DNA from: Hymenopellis radicata
Lineage: Eukaryota > Basidiomycota > Agaricomycetes > Agaricales > Physalacriaceae
Direction: 5' to 3'
Assembly (NCBI GenBank): GCA_015501595.1
Contig: JADNRX010000112.1
Coordinates: forward strand, 1-64,000
DNA length: 64,000 nucleotides
Shown here: positions 1 to 10,955 of the stretch, piece after piece
How positions within the stretch are numbered: position 1 is the stretch's first letter
Layout of the letters: each line of letters begins with the position of its first letter
Translations under genes and position numbers: made by a program
The notes under the pieces: generated by a model
Told to the model about the DNA's origin: nothing
What the model saw: only the letters and a program-made list of their open reading frames with translations
The model's database searches: none

Positions 1-858
1 GAAGTGCAATATAGATGATTGCGTACATAGCAGCGATTCAACGAAGACTTCAATGATTCCTCGAGACGTCTTGAAGATGGCTCCTATGCCGCGGACACTC
101 ATGTTGCGAAACAGGAGGAGGAAGGTGCAGAGACTATTTGTGACATGGTCATCGAATAATAAACCAGCGTCCAAACGGCCCGGCTAGCATCAACCTCTTG
201 TTCCTGCAGTGGCGAAGTAAAATAGAACGTAACAGGCACTAACTATGAAGAAAGATATGAGGCGAACAAGCTTACTGGGAATTGAGTAGAACCACTTGTC
301 TCAGTAATCAGACAAAGAATAGGCGCAGCAACGATCCTGAAATCGCCCCCGTACAAAACCCAGCAGCGCAAGATCTACTCGACGATGTCAGCGAACGCAA
401 GTAATGTTTGGCTGGTGGACACACCAAGATGAAATCCGCGAGAAAAACAGCGAGAACACGAACTACAATGACGGCGGAACCCCGCGATACACACTGGCCA
501 ACGCAGGAAAAGCTGAATTCCGCCTCTAATGATGTTCCATGGGTAATGAAGATCTCGTTCATCGTGTTCCACGTCAAACCCATGATGATGGTGTTGGCGC
601 ACCATAAGAATGTGATGATGGTGCCAAAGGTGATTCGCTTCCGGTCGGAGTGGGCGCTCTGAGCTATGCAGCAGAAAGTCAGTAGGAGAACATGGTCGTC
701 AATACGAAGCAGTCACCTATATAATACAAGGTAACCAAGAAAATGTAAGTGTGGATACCATGACAGAAGACGAAGAGAATTGTAGAATTTAAGTTCGCCA
801 ACATGAGAGACTGAACGTCAGCCACGGAGAGCCCAGAATCCCCGAATGTCGTTGACAT
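1..858 (-). CDS. Seven-helix fungal membrane protein, 3' end outside window
   Basis: The chosen start is the ATG at 856-858, which opens MSTTFGDSGL and then a hydrophobic helix (FLVTLYYI). Exons separated by short GT-AG introns follow. The second carries the segment ending VLAVFLADFILV. The third carries LRCWVLYGGDFRIVAAP, and a later one reads AVWTLVYYSMTMSTNSLCTF before running off the left edge. The pattern of helices with an R-C-W after a long helix, then a W-x-x-V-Y-Y-S helix, is one I know from a large basidiomycete family of plasma-membrane proteins of unknown function. No biochemical role can be given. The reading frame is continuous where I joined it, so I see no sign of decay, but the C-terminus is missing from the window. 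Confidence 0.6.
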
Positions 859-1670
859 GATGGTTTAATGTTGAGCTGCCCGCATCTTTGTATTGAAGGC
901 TAGAGAATAGGTAAGCCTTAAAACAGTGAAACTGATCGTCCTCATAACAAGCGCTATGGAGACTCAGTACACATTCATCTCAGAGTACATGTGCTCACCC
1001 TTCAGAGATCATCAGGTAAGATCGCCATGCCTGAATAGCGAGCGTCTAGAGTGCAACATGATACGCGCAATCAATCAGCTTGGAGAACAGTTAGGACGGG
1101 CGAGACGGAAGAAGTCGCGGCTCAAATGAACTCCCGATATGCGAAACTTGATGAACGCATGTGGAGGCTCTCATTCTCGATCCGGTTACTTTCGACCTCA
1201 ATTCGCAACCATACGATCCTTCGAAGAACAAGCAGAGGTTCGTTACTGTAAGAAGAGCTGTCAAGACGACCAACGCGAACATGACTGGGCCGCACCTAAG
1301 TCAATACAGATAGAACCGAGTTCCCTCAGAGCTTGCAGTATCAAAGACACAAGAATAGAACGAAGGAAACTCACGCTAAGAGAAGCAAAGCAATCATCAC
1401 ATCTTCATTTCTGAAACCGGAGCGATCTCCGTCCTGGTCTCCTTACCCTCGGCGCACCTGCATCTCGCGCGCGACCAACCAGAACAATAACGGGCTCTAG
1501 AGTGAAGAGAGCTCAACACGGTTTCTGCCGACACACCGCCACCGGTCAGCCCGTGCTGCAGGCATACACGTTCTGAATAGCTACGCTGGAACGGTGAGGC
1601 GTGCGACAAAGCGTGTCGATACGACAGTGATGGTGCGAATACAAGACGGAAGTCACGGAACCCTATTGAG
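859..1670. other. Intergenic, no gene recognised
   Basis: Only short overlapping reading frames without family resemblance or coherent exon structure are present. The right edge is the breakpoint where similarity to the second alcohol oxidase locus begins. Confidence 0.5.
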
Positions 1671-4440
1671 CGGGGCGATGCTCATATCTTTGAACAAGAC
1701 ATCAATAGGTGCCGAGTCCGTTGACGAGCGTTAGCGACTCACCAGCAACCTTGAGATTCTTGACGCCGTAAACATTCAGACGCGGGTCGACAACACCAGA
1801 GGCGGCTCTCGGCTTCATCGCGCATGTTCCCAGCTACATTACATTTCAGCGCAAAGTTTCAAAGCGTTCGGGAAGAGCAGCATACCGAATGTTGTTTCAA
1901 CTACAGCCCAGAAAAGGAAAGTAGCCGATGCTGAAGCACATACCGGTCTGATGGTGCCAGGCGTCAATCGCCTCATCATCTTCCTTGGAGTACACAATAT
2001 CCGGTGCGGTGGGGTCAACTGGCTTCAACGGTTCGACGGCAGCGGCCGGACTGCCTGCGGGGAACTGGGGGTGGTCGGGTGCATGGTCTCCTTTGTAGCA
2101 CGCCATCCTCCGAATGTATTCTCGTGTGCGTTTATACGCCCACCTAGCGGCGATGACATCAAACTTGCTACCCGTTGACGGGTCAGTTACATACGGAATG
2201 TCTGACGAGAAAAGACGCACTGGGTTAGATAACCGCAATTAAAGTAGGGTGGCGTATGCGGGTCGGCCGACGCAATGTGAACGCGTCCGATAGACTTCAA
2301 GTATTCCTGATAGTGACAACAAGTCATTTCAACTGTAAAATAGCAGGGCCAGCTGACCATCACGTACAGCGTAATAGAGCATGTTGATAAGCCTTCGGTT
2401 TGAGGCGTGTCTCCCGATGTATCTATTAAAAAACGGTCACTACCTTGCGGAAAGGAATACATACAGAACTCACCCAGCAATAGGTCCGATGTAATACAGA
2501 GGTTTATCGGCGCAGGCGCGTAGAACGAGTTCCAGACATCCTGGAAATCCGATCCGAGGCTAGCTACTTCTTGGGCCGTGGGCGGATTTTGATACCGGCG
2601 TCGATACCACTGAGCGGCGCAGAGTGTTAAGCATGCCTAGGGAAAGACACTATGAAACTTACTTGTGAGCCATGAGTCCTCTACCGCCCTCTTTCCAAAG
2701 AGCTTCGTGTTCTAAGACATATCATGAGCCGCGGCATCAGTGGGAAAGCGAACAAATCCGTACTCGCTATAGCCTCCTTGTCAATTCCTCCAAAGAGATC
2801 GTTCATTGTGTCCGTACTCTCGTCGACAATGTATGCGGGAAAATAGAGGTTGTGATCTACCATGTCGTCCGTCAAATATAACAGCAGGAAGGCAGACAAA
2901 GGTACCATTATAGTTTTCTCCAACCCCGGGCAGATCGACGACTTGAGGGATCTTGCATTCATCCAGAATGTTCTTAGCACCGATACCAGACCTGCCAACA
3001 ATGTGGAGTAGTCAGATCTCTAACTTCTTAAGTGAGACGGAAATGATGTACCGTTCGAGGATAGTCGGGGAGCCAAAAGCACCTGCCGAGAGGACGACAA
3101 GATGCACAGCCTTGAACACTGACACTTGAGCAATGCTCCCTCCTTCATCAATACACTCCACACCACATGCGGTGATGCCTTCAAAGATAACCCGCTTGAC
3201 CCGCTTACCAGTGAGGATGACCAGATTGGCATTTTGACGTTTGTTATAGATGTATGAATGCGCCGTATCTGATCGCCTTCCACTTTCGTGGCCTATGTAT
3301 CTATGGAGCGTCCGCCTCAGAATCCAGGTAACGCGATAACTGACTGCGCTCACTTCGCCCAACGCTGAAATAATTTCTCAGAGAAATGCTCAAATAGAGA
3401 TGTAAGAAACATACCCCATATGAGTCACAGGTGCGGAAATCGTTAATGTCTTTGGCGAAGGATCGATTGCGGTCGTACTTGGCGGCCATTTCGAGGAACT
3501 GTTCGCCAATGTCCGTCCTGTGCCCGCCAGGAGAAACTTGTATGGGACCAGACGAACCGTGGGTCGACATGTCCTCGTCACTGAAGGGCTCGTATGATTC
3601 CAACTAGAAACAAACAAGCTCAATCTAGCACGCAGTGTCGTATAGTTCCACAAACCTTGCAAGCCAGAGGAATCAAGTCCTTGGAACCCCATCCTGGGTT
3701 ACCTAACTTCTCCCAGTCGTCATAGTCAGACGCAGAGGCCCTCGTGTACATCATAACTAATCAAGACGTATGAATACTAGTTCAAAGGGAGGAGGAAGAG
3801 CACTACAGTTTACCGCGGAGCCACCAGCGACGCATTTCCCGGTGGGGACGACAATCTTTCGACCGCCTACTGTGTCGCTGGGCTCAGAACTATAACGCGA
3901 AAACGTGGTTTCCGACACAAGATTCGCCAGATACCGTGCCGGTTGTACATGAACGTCGACGTTCGCGGTGTGAGGACCAGGTTCAATAATCTAGCTTCGT
4001 AGTCAAGTTCGATTGACACGATGGACCTGGGACAACCACGAACCAGTATTCTGAGCGATGGCAATAGTTCGGCCAGACGTCCTGCTGTCACACAGGCCGC
4101 GGTACCGCCTGAAAGTATACAGTGAGCCGTTTGTGAGATGACCAGACAAGAATTTACTGACCCCAGCAAAGATGATATCGTATGTGTCCGCCATGGTCGC
4201 AGGTCTCAAGTCAGCAAATGCCAAATAACCTTGGACGACTGATCATTTATATATGAATGGAGTGCAAACGTAAAGGGGCAGCGAATGGCGGTTTTAGGGC
4301 GCTTGTTAGCCATAACCGTACCGCCCAACCGCATAACCGCCACGTTGCAGTCCGTGGCGCCAGTTGCGTTCAACCGTTTCACGTAATCGGCCACCAGATG
4401 CCTGTTACCGGATTGCCGCTCCTTGCTTCCCCCCGGCTCC
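1671..4440. repeat. Segmental duplication, copy A (partner 11047-14005)
   Basis: This block matches 11047-14005 almost base for base in the same orientation. The match covers the alcohol oxidase coding region, its introns and its upstream region. It starts abruptly near GAGCGGGGCGATGCTC and fades upstream of the gene near 4440. The two copies lie about 9.4 kb apart with unrelated genes between them, so this is a dispersed rather than adjacent duplication. Copy B has about 150 bp (near 13770-13925) and a shorter stretch near 13610-13645 that copy A lacks. Confidence 0.85.
1675..4194 (-). pseudogene. Alcohol (methanol) oxidase, decayed duplicate
   Basis: This is a GMC-family flavoprotein oxidase related to fungal alcohol oxidase, which turns methanol or short alcohols plus O2 into aldehyde plus H2O2. 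It starts at 4194 (MADTYDIIFAG) and keeps the 16-intron structure of the intact copy at 10956-13580. Three lesions are visible against that copy. One base is missing at the first exon junction, inside the FAD-binding glycine motif (GCTGGG versus GCTGGCG). Five bases (gccac on the plus strand, at about 1890) are lost, removing the W-H of the catalytic T-W-H-S motif and shifting the frame. The homology stops near 1671, so the last ~27 codons, including the conserved N-T-Y-N-T-A segment with the second active-site residue, are gone. The exons are otherwise very similar to copy B, which suggests fairly recent decay. Confidence 0.85.
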
Positions 4441-4592
4441 ATCGGGGGAGAGCAGACATGACGTTGTCGGGAATGTACTCTCGCTCGCCTGGGCTATAGA
4501 AGGACGCTGGGGAAAATTGATGGCCTCAACATAGCTGGCTACTGTTACATGGCTGATGGCGGTGACTAGTTTTCCTCGTTCGCTCGAGCAGA

Positions 4593-5190
4593 TCAGTCGC
4601 GGTTACGACGCCACCAGCAGAAGGCCCCGGCAGCGACAAGAAGTCCCACCACGATACCGCCGACGGCGCCGCCTATGATTACGCCGCACGACTCTTTGCT
4701 TTGGACACGGAACGAAGACGCGTCCGACATTGATGTTGACGAAGCGGAGGAGGTGCTAGACGCTGAAATAGATACAGCGCGTGCTAGTTGAATAAATTAT
4801 TATTAACGCGACGAGTTGGGGGGTGTAAAAATAAAGGACATACTTTTAGGGAAGACGTCGTAATCAACACCCGAGGTGCTGATGACCATGCTATGGTGGA
4901 GGAATATACCAGCGCATTGTCCCGTCGACAGTAAAATTGCAGTCCGTTCGTGTAGTGATAGCAGTGCCTTCGTCGTTGGCAAGGATGAAATATACATAGA
5001 TCGCGGTTCCTGCGCGCCAATGACTCTGAGACTACGGTGCAGTAACGAACTGGAAGTATCGGAATAAAGCTCATAGAGCCCTAAACGGACCATATCCCAT
5101 TGTGCGCTGATGCAGTCGAAGGCTGAATGGCACAGCTCAAACAATCCACTCCCGCCAAGAGTCAAAGGGCGCATAAATGGGGACCAAGTT
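4593..5190 (-). pseudogene. Remnant of a secreted/single-pass membrane protein
   Basis: The C-terminal part is clear. After an intron ending near 4760, a Ser/Thr-rich stalk leads to one membrane helix (GGAVGGIVVGLLVAAGAF) and a short basic tail ending W-W-R-R-N-R-D at 4593. Upstream, one frame reads GTAIYVYFILANDEGTAITT and NFTVDGTMRWYIPP. A different frame then reads HSMVISTSGVDYDVFP. Both fragments are characteristic of a basidiomycete family with a lectin-like ectodomain, Ser-rich stalk and one helix. The frame jump and the missing ectodomain centre indicate a frameshift plus internal deletion. An unusual intron could in principle bridge it. No signal peptide was found in frame. Confidence 0.5.
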
Positions 5191-5686
5191 TTGACTTGGG
5201 CTCAAGAGGACCAAGTTGCGTTCCAAGATTCCTCTAGATACGATCCTTGAGGCAGATCCAATCTGAGACGTGAAGCCGTTTTCAGATAAAGATGTTTAAC
5301 GATATTTGCCGTCGCGTATACGATAAAACAAGTGAGAGGAAGCGACAGAGACTGAATGAAGAGCGTCGAGGCAAGAGCATTCACGTGGCGTGCAGGCATC
5401 ATTTGTGCGGTCCGGGCAGGTGCAGTTCAGGTCAATCGTTCAGTAATCATGAGCGAGGATTACCAAGAGAGGTTAATCCCTTGAGTCACATCCGTATTTC
5501 CGACTGACTTCCGAAAAGAGAATATCCGTCTTCCACGTGGGTTGCCAGTTCGTTAACGTTGACCTCCAACAAGGATCATGATGCTACTCTAGCCTCTTCA
5601 AACATAGCTGAAGGTTAACAATGGCAGAGACGCAGTTGTTACCAACGTTCTAGTGATCACAGTACTGATGGTTATCAGTCTCCTTT
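5191..5686. other. No supported gene
   Basis: A 66-codon reading frame on the minus strand (5202-5402) starts with a hydrophobic stretch but has no family match I recognise and no clear partner exon. It could be a lost signal-peptide exon of the neighbouring remnant; I cannot show that. Confidence 0.3.
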
Positions 5687-6959
5687 TTGACGGAAACGAC
5701 CATGGGCGGCTGTGATACTAGTACGCATCCTCTTCTCTCCTCTTTCCTTGGGCTAAAGAATGAGCAGTTTACTGGAGGTTGTTATTACCATGGCGAAGAG
5801 GTCATCTCGAACTGTTTCAAAGATACGCGTAGCCTTCTGCCGCAGAACGACCCGCTCAGGCCATCGGACAGCATTCTGGAGCGCCTGAAATACACGGCAG
5901 ACGATGTTGAAGGGTCTCAAGATCTGGTGTTACTGTTCCCAAGAAAGAGGATGGCGAACTTGACATTAAGCAGTACGATGGGCCCAGTGCGTGATTTCTC
6001 CTTCTCTTTCCACTTGATCCACTTAAATACGATGGACAGAACCGACTGTGCTTTCCGACTCTACTGTGGCGGCAGTCGTCAACTTCACTATCGGCACCCG
6101 TCCCTCCCTCAGCGAGTTCAAAGTTGTCTTCCCCGACGATCCCGACGCCAAAGACTTGCACGTCTCGATGTGCAACGGATACAACAAGTTCTACATCTTC
6201 TTATACGCATACCGCATCCTCATCGGGCGCTTTCCAGAGCTAGAACCCTACATGATATACGCAATGCTCGCCAGCCCTTTGGGTTGGTGCATAGATGAAG
6301 AATATTCATTCATCGCGGATCAGTATGCGTTCTGGTGGCTAGTCGCCGACGTCGACGAGAACGAGTTAGAAGACCCTGAAGACGACGGCTATCTCGACCT
6401 TGGCAGGTGGGAATACTTCTGGCTCCAGTTGTTATGTGCCGAGGGCAGGAGTGAGGACGAAATTATCCGCGAGGCGTGGTTCGGACAGGGAAGATTATAT
6501 CACTTTGCGCGCGCAGACCTGTAAGCTTAGGTTGTGCTTCTTAATTTCTTTGCTGACTCACGTACCCACAGTTTTCCTAAATCAGAACCCCTTGCATCGT
6601 TTCCAGCTGGACAGTCCGATACCTTGTTCTCCAAATTGCCGTTTGACGTCCTCGATTATCTCTGCGTTACGTACCTCAGCATTAGGGAGGCCTCCTCTCT
6701 CCTTTGCCTTAACCGTTCCCTGCGCGGCACTCTTCTTCCCTTCGTTAACACTTTCGCCCACAAGGCTATTGCTCGACGTCATCCATATTGGCTGCCCATC
6801 GTCGCGCCATGTCTCAGAGGAGACGAAGAACAGCTCCGTTGGCAGCGGATGTGGGCGGGACTCGGCGGTGAAGTCCCGTGGGCGCCGTACGCGAGAGAGT
6901 GCGCAAAGAGCCCGGGAATGAGAAATCGGCAGCGGATTTGGGGATGGCGGGAGATTTAG
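5687..6959 (+). CDS. F-box-like protein, 5' structure uncertain
   Basis: The 3' two thirds are well supported. An exon carrying ELDIKQYDGP joins, across an intron starting GTGCGTG near 5991, to an exon beginning PTVLSDSTVAAVVNFTIG. That exon runs to ARADL, where an intron (GTAAGC to CCACAG, about 6522-6571) leads in frame to FPKSEPLASFPAGQ and the stop at 6957-6959. The last exon holds an F-box-like segment (LFSKLPFDVLDYLCVTYLSI followed by a Leu/Ser-rich helix). F-box segments usually bind Skp1 in SCF ubiquitin ligases. The acidic, Trp-rich region before it is unassigned. The 5' exon from 5687 does not splice cleanly into the rest, so the true start is unknown. Confidence 0.5.
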
Positions 6960-7193
6960 GAACCGGGTGAAGGAGAAAGGGTGGTTAGACGGGAGGACAT
7001 CGATTTAGCAAGTCGTCTGGTGTACGTAGGCGCCACTTTTCGGGAGCAATTAACATTAATCTATTTCCAAGGTTGTTCGATGAATGACGGAACGAAGAAA
7101 GTAGTTGCGACGTCGCAGCCGCGAAGTGTTTGGCTCTGGTTTAGGTTCTTGACGCCTCAGTCGAGGTGCACAGCCACCTTCTGTCCTACCATC

Positions 7194-7682
7194 ATGATCT
7201 TCAAAACCATCAGCAACATGCTCACCAAGCGGATCCAGCCACAGCCCCGGCTACATACTTCGACCGGTTCATTTGAGGGTGTACCTCAAGAGCTAGTCGA
7301 CCTTATCATTTCCTATCTGGTCTACGACACGGCCGCCCTTCTATCGTGCGCACTCGTCCACACCACTTGGACCCGCACCAGTCGGCATTACCTTCCGTCT
7401 CTCACGCTCGTCGTATCCTGCCCGAGCCGTGCTAGTGAGCTCGCCAAGGTCCTTTGCTCACCGCGGGATACACTCTCCCCTTCCATCGCAGCCATCGAAC
7501 ACATCGGCTGGCCGTATACGTCCCTCTTCTTTGACGATGATACGGGTAATGTCCTCGTCATCCCTGGCACACCACGACCTTACAGAAAGCTGATCCGAGC
7601 TCTGAAACACGACGACAACACGAAGACGAGGTGGAGAATGATGCTCTGGCTTGCGTCCTATAGGCCCGGCTGTATCGCCTGA
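7194..7682 (+). CDS. Short F-box protein
   Basis: The chosen start is the ATG at 7194 (MIFKTISNML). An F-box-like helix set follows at about residues 30-60 (GVPQELVDLIISYL, then LLSCALVHTTWTRTSR). This is the common arrangement in basidiomycete F-box proteins, where V-P-x-E-L-V-D-x-I-I opens the box and a Cys/Ala-rich helix with W closes it. The product is about 162 residues, while relatives usually run to 400-500 residues with a leucine-rich or beta region after the box. The gene may therefore be truncated, or may have exons I could not join. It lies in tandem with the preceding F-box-like gene. Confidence 0.6.
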   Translation: MIFKTISNMLTKRIQPQPRLHTSTGSFEGVPQELVDLIISYLVYDTAALLSCALVHTTWTRTSRHYLPSLTLVVSCPSRASELAKVLCSPRDTLSPSIAAIEHIGWPYTSLFFDDDTGNVLVIPGTPRPYRKLIRALKHDDNTKTRWRMMLWLASYRPGCIA

Positions 7683-10600
7683 CTAGGAGTGATTTACGCG
7701 TCGTACATGTTGGTTGCGAGCTTCATGTACGTTTCACTGTGTCGGTCGGACTTCTTCTCTAGACTCCTGTATTGAGGTTGACACAATTGTCGTGGCTTGC
7801 GAGCCGCCGCCTAAAAACAAACTTCACGCGCTCGGGGCGAGGGGGAAAATGAGACGTTCCCAGTCGCTGGAGGACGCCAGCATTGTGAAGATGCCGTTTC
7901 AGAATGCAGTTGCGTGCGCGCGGAGCGGGTGAGCCAGTCGTTGAAAGGCAACGGATGTCTACTTTATCTTATACTTGATAGACGAAGAGCACAACCACGC
8001 CTCACGCCCAGCCTTGTGATGGGAGTTCGTCAAGAGTCATGGCACCAGTGCAAGACATTGTTTTCTTGGCGGCATGGCAAGTCTGAGGACGGGAGAGTAG
8101 CAAAATTGTCAACGTCGTTCAGGGTTAATGGCCATTCTCGTTTTAGGACCGGCCGTTCAGTCTTGCCAGTGGACGTCTTCCGAGTCGGAGGCACCAAAAA
8201 TGGTGCAGTTACAAGATAGACAGAGCGAGTAACGTCGGTTACTCGTCTACCGGTAGATATGCTGGACTCGAGAAAGGCGAGCTTGGAGGGGAAAGGCCTC
8301 AGAACAGAATATAATCTCGGCCACGTTCTTCGTCGAAACCCCCAATTCGAGTTCGCCACTGTCCACGGAGAGAAACAAAGCCGGATGAAGCCCAAATGTA
8401 GCAGAAAAAATGCGGTGTAAACACTTCTATTATCGAGCAAATAGCCAGTCGGCCATACGAGCTCGGGAGATATCGGGCAGTCTGTAACTAAGACACTGAG
8501 TACCACTTACAGACGTGCATGGTTCTAGCTCGCATAGCCAATCCATCCATTGAGAGGGGAGCGCTAGGAGAAGGTGCGGGTGAAGAGGTATGCGCCTCGG
8601 TGAAAGCGACACCACAAGATAACGGCGAGAAGACAAGTTCGGACTTGTGCCTTTCACATGTGCGCCACTACGAACATTCGTTTCACACCTCAGAATGCGA
8701 TTTGAATAAAGTTGGCGATCGTCCTTCAATCCGGAACGGGCATTCACTGTCCCTTGAACGTTTGAACAGTAAACGATGACTTGACGCCCCTCGCACGAAT
8801 TAAAAATTCCTCCTGATAAGTCAGAGGTATTTTATGCATCAGTGTAACCGTTAGGCTAGACTGGCTACTATTGCACAAACCTTCAACAATCTACATCACA
8901 CCTTCCAGCTCTCTCTACCACTGCATCATCGTGCCCGGTTGTCGGTTGTCGAGCGCGGCAACATACTCCTGACTGGATCTTCCCAGTCCGCTTCTGAATA
9001 CTGTGACCTCCCGCGCACGGCCCATCGTAAATGTCGCGTCTTTGCAGCGTCAGCGAAAAGAAAAGAGCAAGCGGAATTCCACCCATATACTATTAGTACT
9101 CGCCTTGAGTACTTAATCCTATCAGCACCCGTGCTCTAACGGCACAGGTACTTAGCAATGGTAGCAACAGTGCGCTGGCCTCTAGTAATTTTTTTCCTTG
9201 CCGGGAATCGTCTCACAACGGCACTGGCGTCCTCCCGGTAAGTACCAGGTATTGCTCTAATGAAACTTGCAGAGGAACGAGCACTCAGTACTCAATGATG
9301 ATCTCAGTGCAGGGTCAGGAAAAAGTCAAAGCAACAGGATGGAACAGCAAGTAACCGATGAGGTATCGTGCCAGTAGCAAACTTGAAAAAGAAGACTTTG
9401 AAGCGACGAGCTTGAGGAGACAGAAACGCGATGAATCAGCTTAGTGGAAGAACTTGTGGGGTGGGAAATACCTAGCCCGGCCCTAGACGCCGTTCAGATA
9501 GATAGCAAGTGCATCACACAACGAGAAAGAGTTGTAACTTGTTAATGGTTGGCAGCTACTTGCTGCCGAGAGTTTATGAATACAGTATTCGCGCCAAGAG
9601 GCAGTCGCGCCTCCCCTTCCTCGGTAAGTCGCTCAGGATTGTATTTGGCCGCAGAAGTCAAAGCCAAAAGGCGGTGTGTATGTCCATTGTCTCCTCCTCG
9701 AAAGGCGGCGACGTCGGGCGGTCAGAAGAGGCGCGCGCGGGACACATATTGAGCCTCCTCCTCACGTCTTCCCACCCAAATGCATCCCTCTCTCATGCGC
9801 AATGTCCCCGTGTCTTCCATATGTCTCCCAGGATGTGAGATGGCCGCCACCACCTCTGCGTGATGGAAGCCGGGCCTGCGCTCGACTCAGACAAGAACCC
9901 GGGCGCGAAGAAGGGTAGCACTAACGCATGATGAAGAGCAAGTCGAGGACAAAAGGCACGCAATGTCTGTACCTTGGTGTCCTCCTGCCGCGCGGCTCAT
10001 CATAAAAATATTGCAACGTGAGAAAAGAAAAGAGCGGACGCAATTCCGATCCGATGATACCGCTCACGATTGAACTACGTGCTGCGTCGTCGTGCTCTAA
10101 CGGCGCAGTGCAGCGTTGCAGTATAGGACTTCCAGGTGACGAGAAGACAATGCGTGCGGAGCCACCTGGACATGCGTAGAAGAGGTGGGCAGACGCGGAA
10201 GAGAAGATGAATCTGCAAAAAAAAAATAGATTTAAGACTTGTGGCTAACATGTGTAGTAACCGTTAGGTCAACTCGGCCGCATTTTGAGGTCTGAATTTG
10301 CGCAAGTGACGGGTTAGGCTTTAGCGGGGGGGATACTATTCCTCACACCTCAGTGCCATCCTTTTCTTCCAACCAATAATGTCAACCCGGTTCTAGGCGA
10401 GGCCACAGGAAGCCGAAACCTCAAAAATGGAATCAAACCAGAGCAAACACATAGCAGTAGGTAGTACATAACTGCTACACCACCTCTGCCGCCAAGTAGC
10501 CGCTTGACGAACAGGGCAAAGTATCTGGTTCTTCGCCGTCCTCCAAGCCCGCCAGAAGAAAAGAGCAAGGAAAAGAGACTAGTACGGAATGTTTTCCGTC

Positions 10601-10955
10601 ATCCTCTTCCTGGTTTGAACGAACATCTCGCCAAGGCACCAGAACCATAAAGAATTTACTGCCTGACAGCAATTATGGCAGTAGGTAGTAACCGCTGCAC
10701 CGAGGTCATAGATCGAGGATGAGAGGAGGAGCGGATGGATAATGCCAGACTTTCCGACCACCTGTGGTTACGTGCAATGGAGGCGTGTTTTGCAATTTCG
10801 ATCGTCCTTTCCGAGGAAAACCCATACTAGTTCAAAGTCAAGGAGAGAAATACGGCTATTTTCCATTACCAGCAACCTAGTCCTGCTACATCGAAGCCAG
10901 CTTCGAATGGGTATTTGAGTTACAACCTTGGTACGGCGGGTTCAAGTATATCACC
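7683..10955. other. Gene-poor region with degenerate repeats
   Basis: Several open frames of 60-160 codons occur on both strands (for example 8030-8506 minus). They overlap one another, lack a family signature and show no exon logic. Diverged repeated motifs, such as TAACCGTTAG at 8846 and 10258, and a pair of related ~120-bp stretches suggest old transposon debris. No promoter, RNA gene or intact element is supported. Confidence 0.45.
9005..9150 (+). repeat. Diverged direct repeat (partner about 9980-10125)
   Basis: Both stretches contain, in the same order and spacing, a CTCC-rich GCGCG segment, GAAAAGAAAAGAGC, a GCAATTCC/GGAATTCC box and CGTGCTCTAACGGC. They are clearly related but far from identical, and their origin is unknown. 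Confidence 0.4.

Noticed and set aside
8030..8747. Two overlapping minus-strand frames of 158 and 105 codons
   Set aside because: No motif, signal or splice pattern supports them, and they overlap each other and plus-strand frames of similar length.
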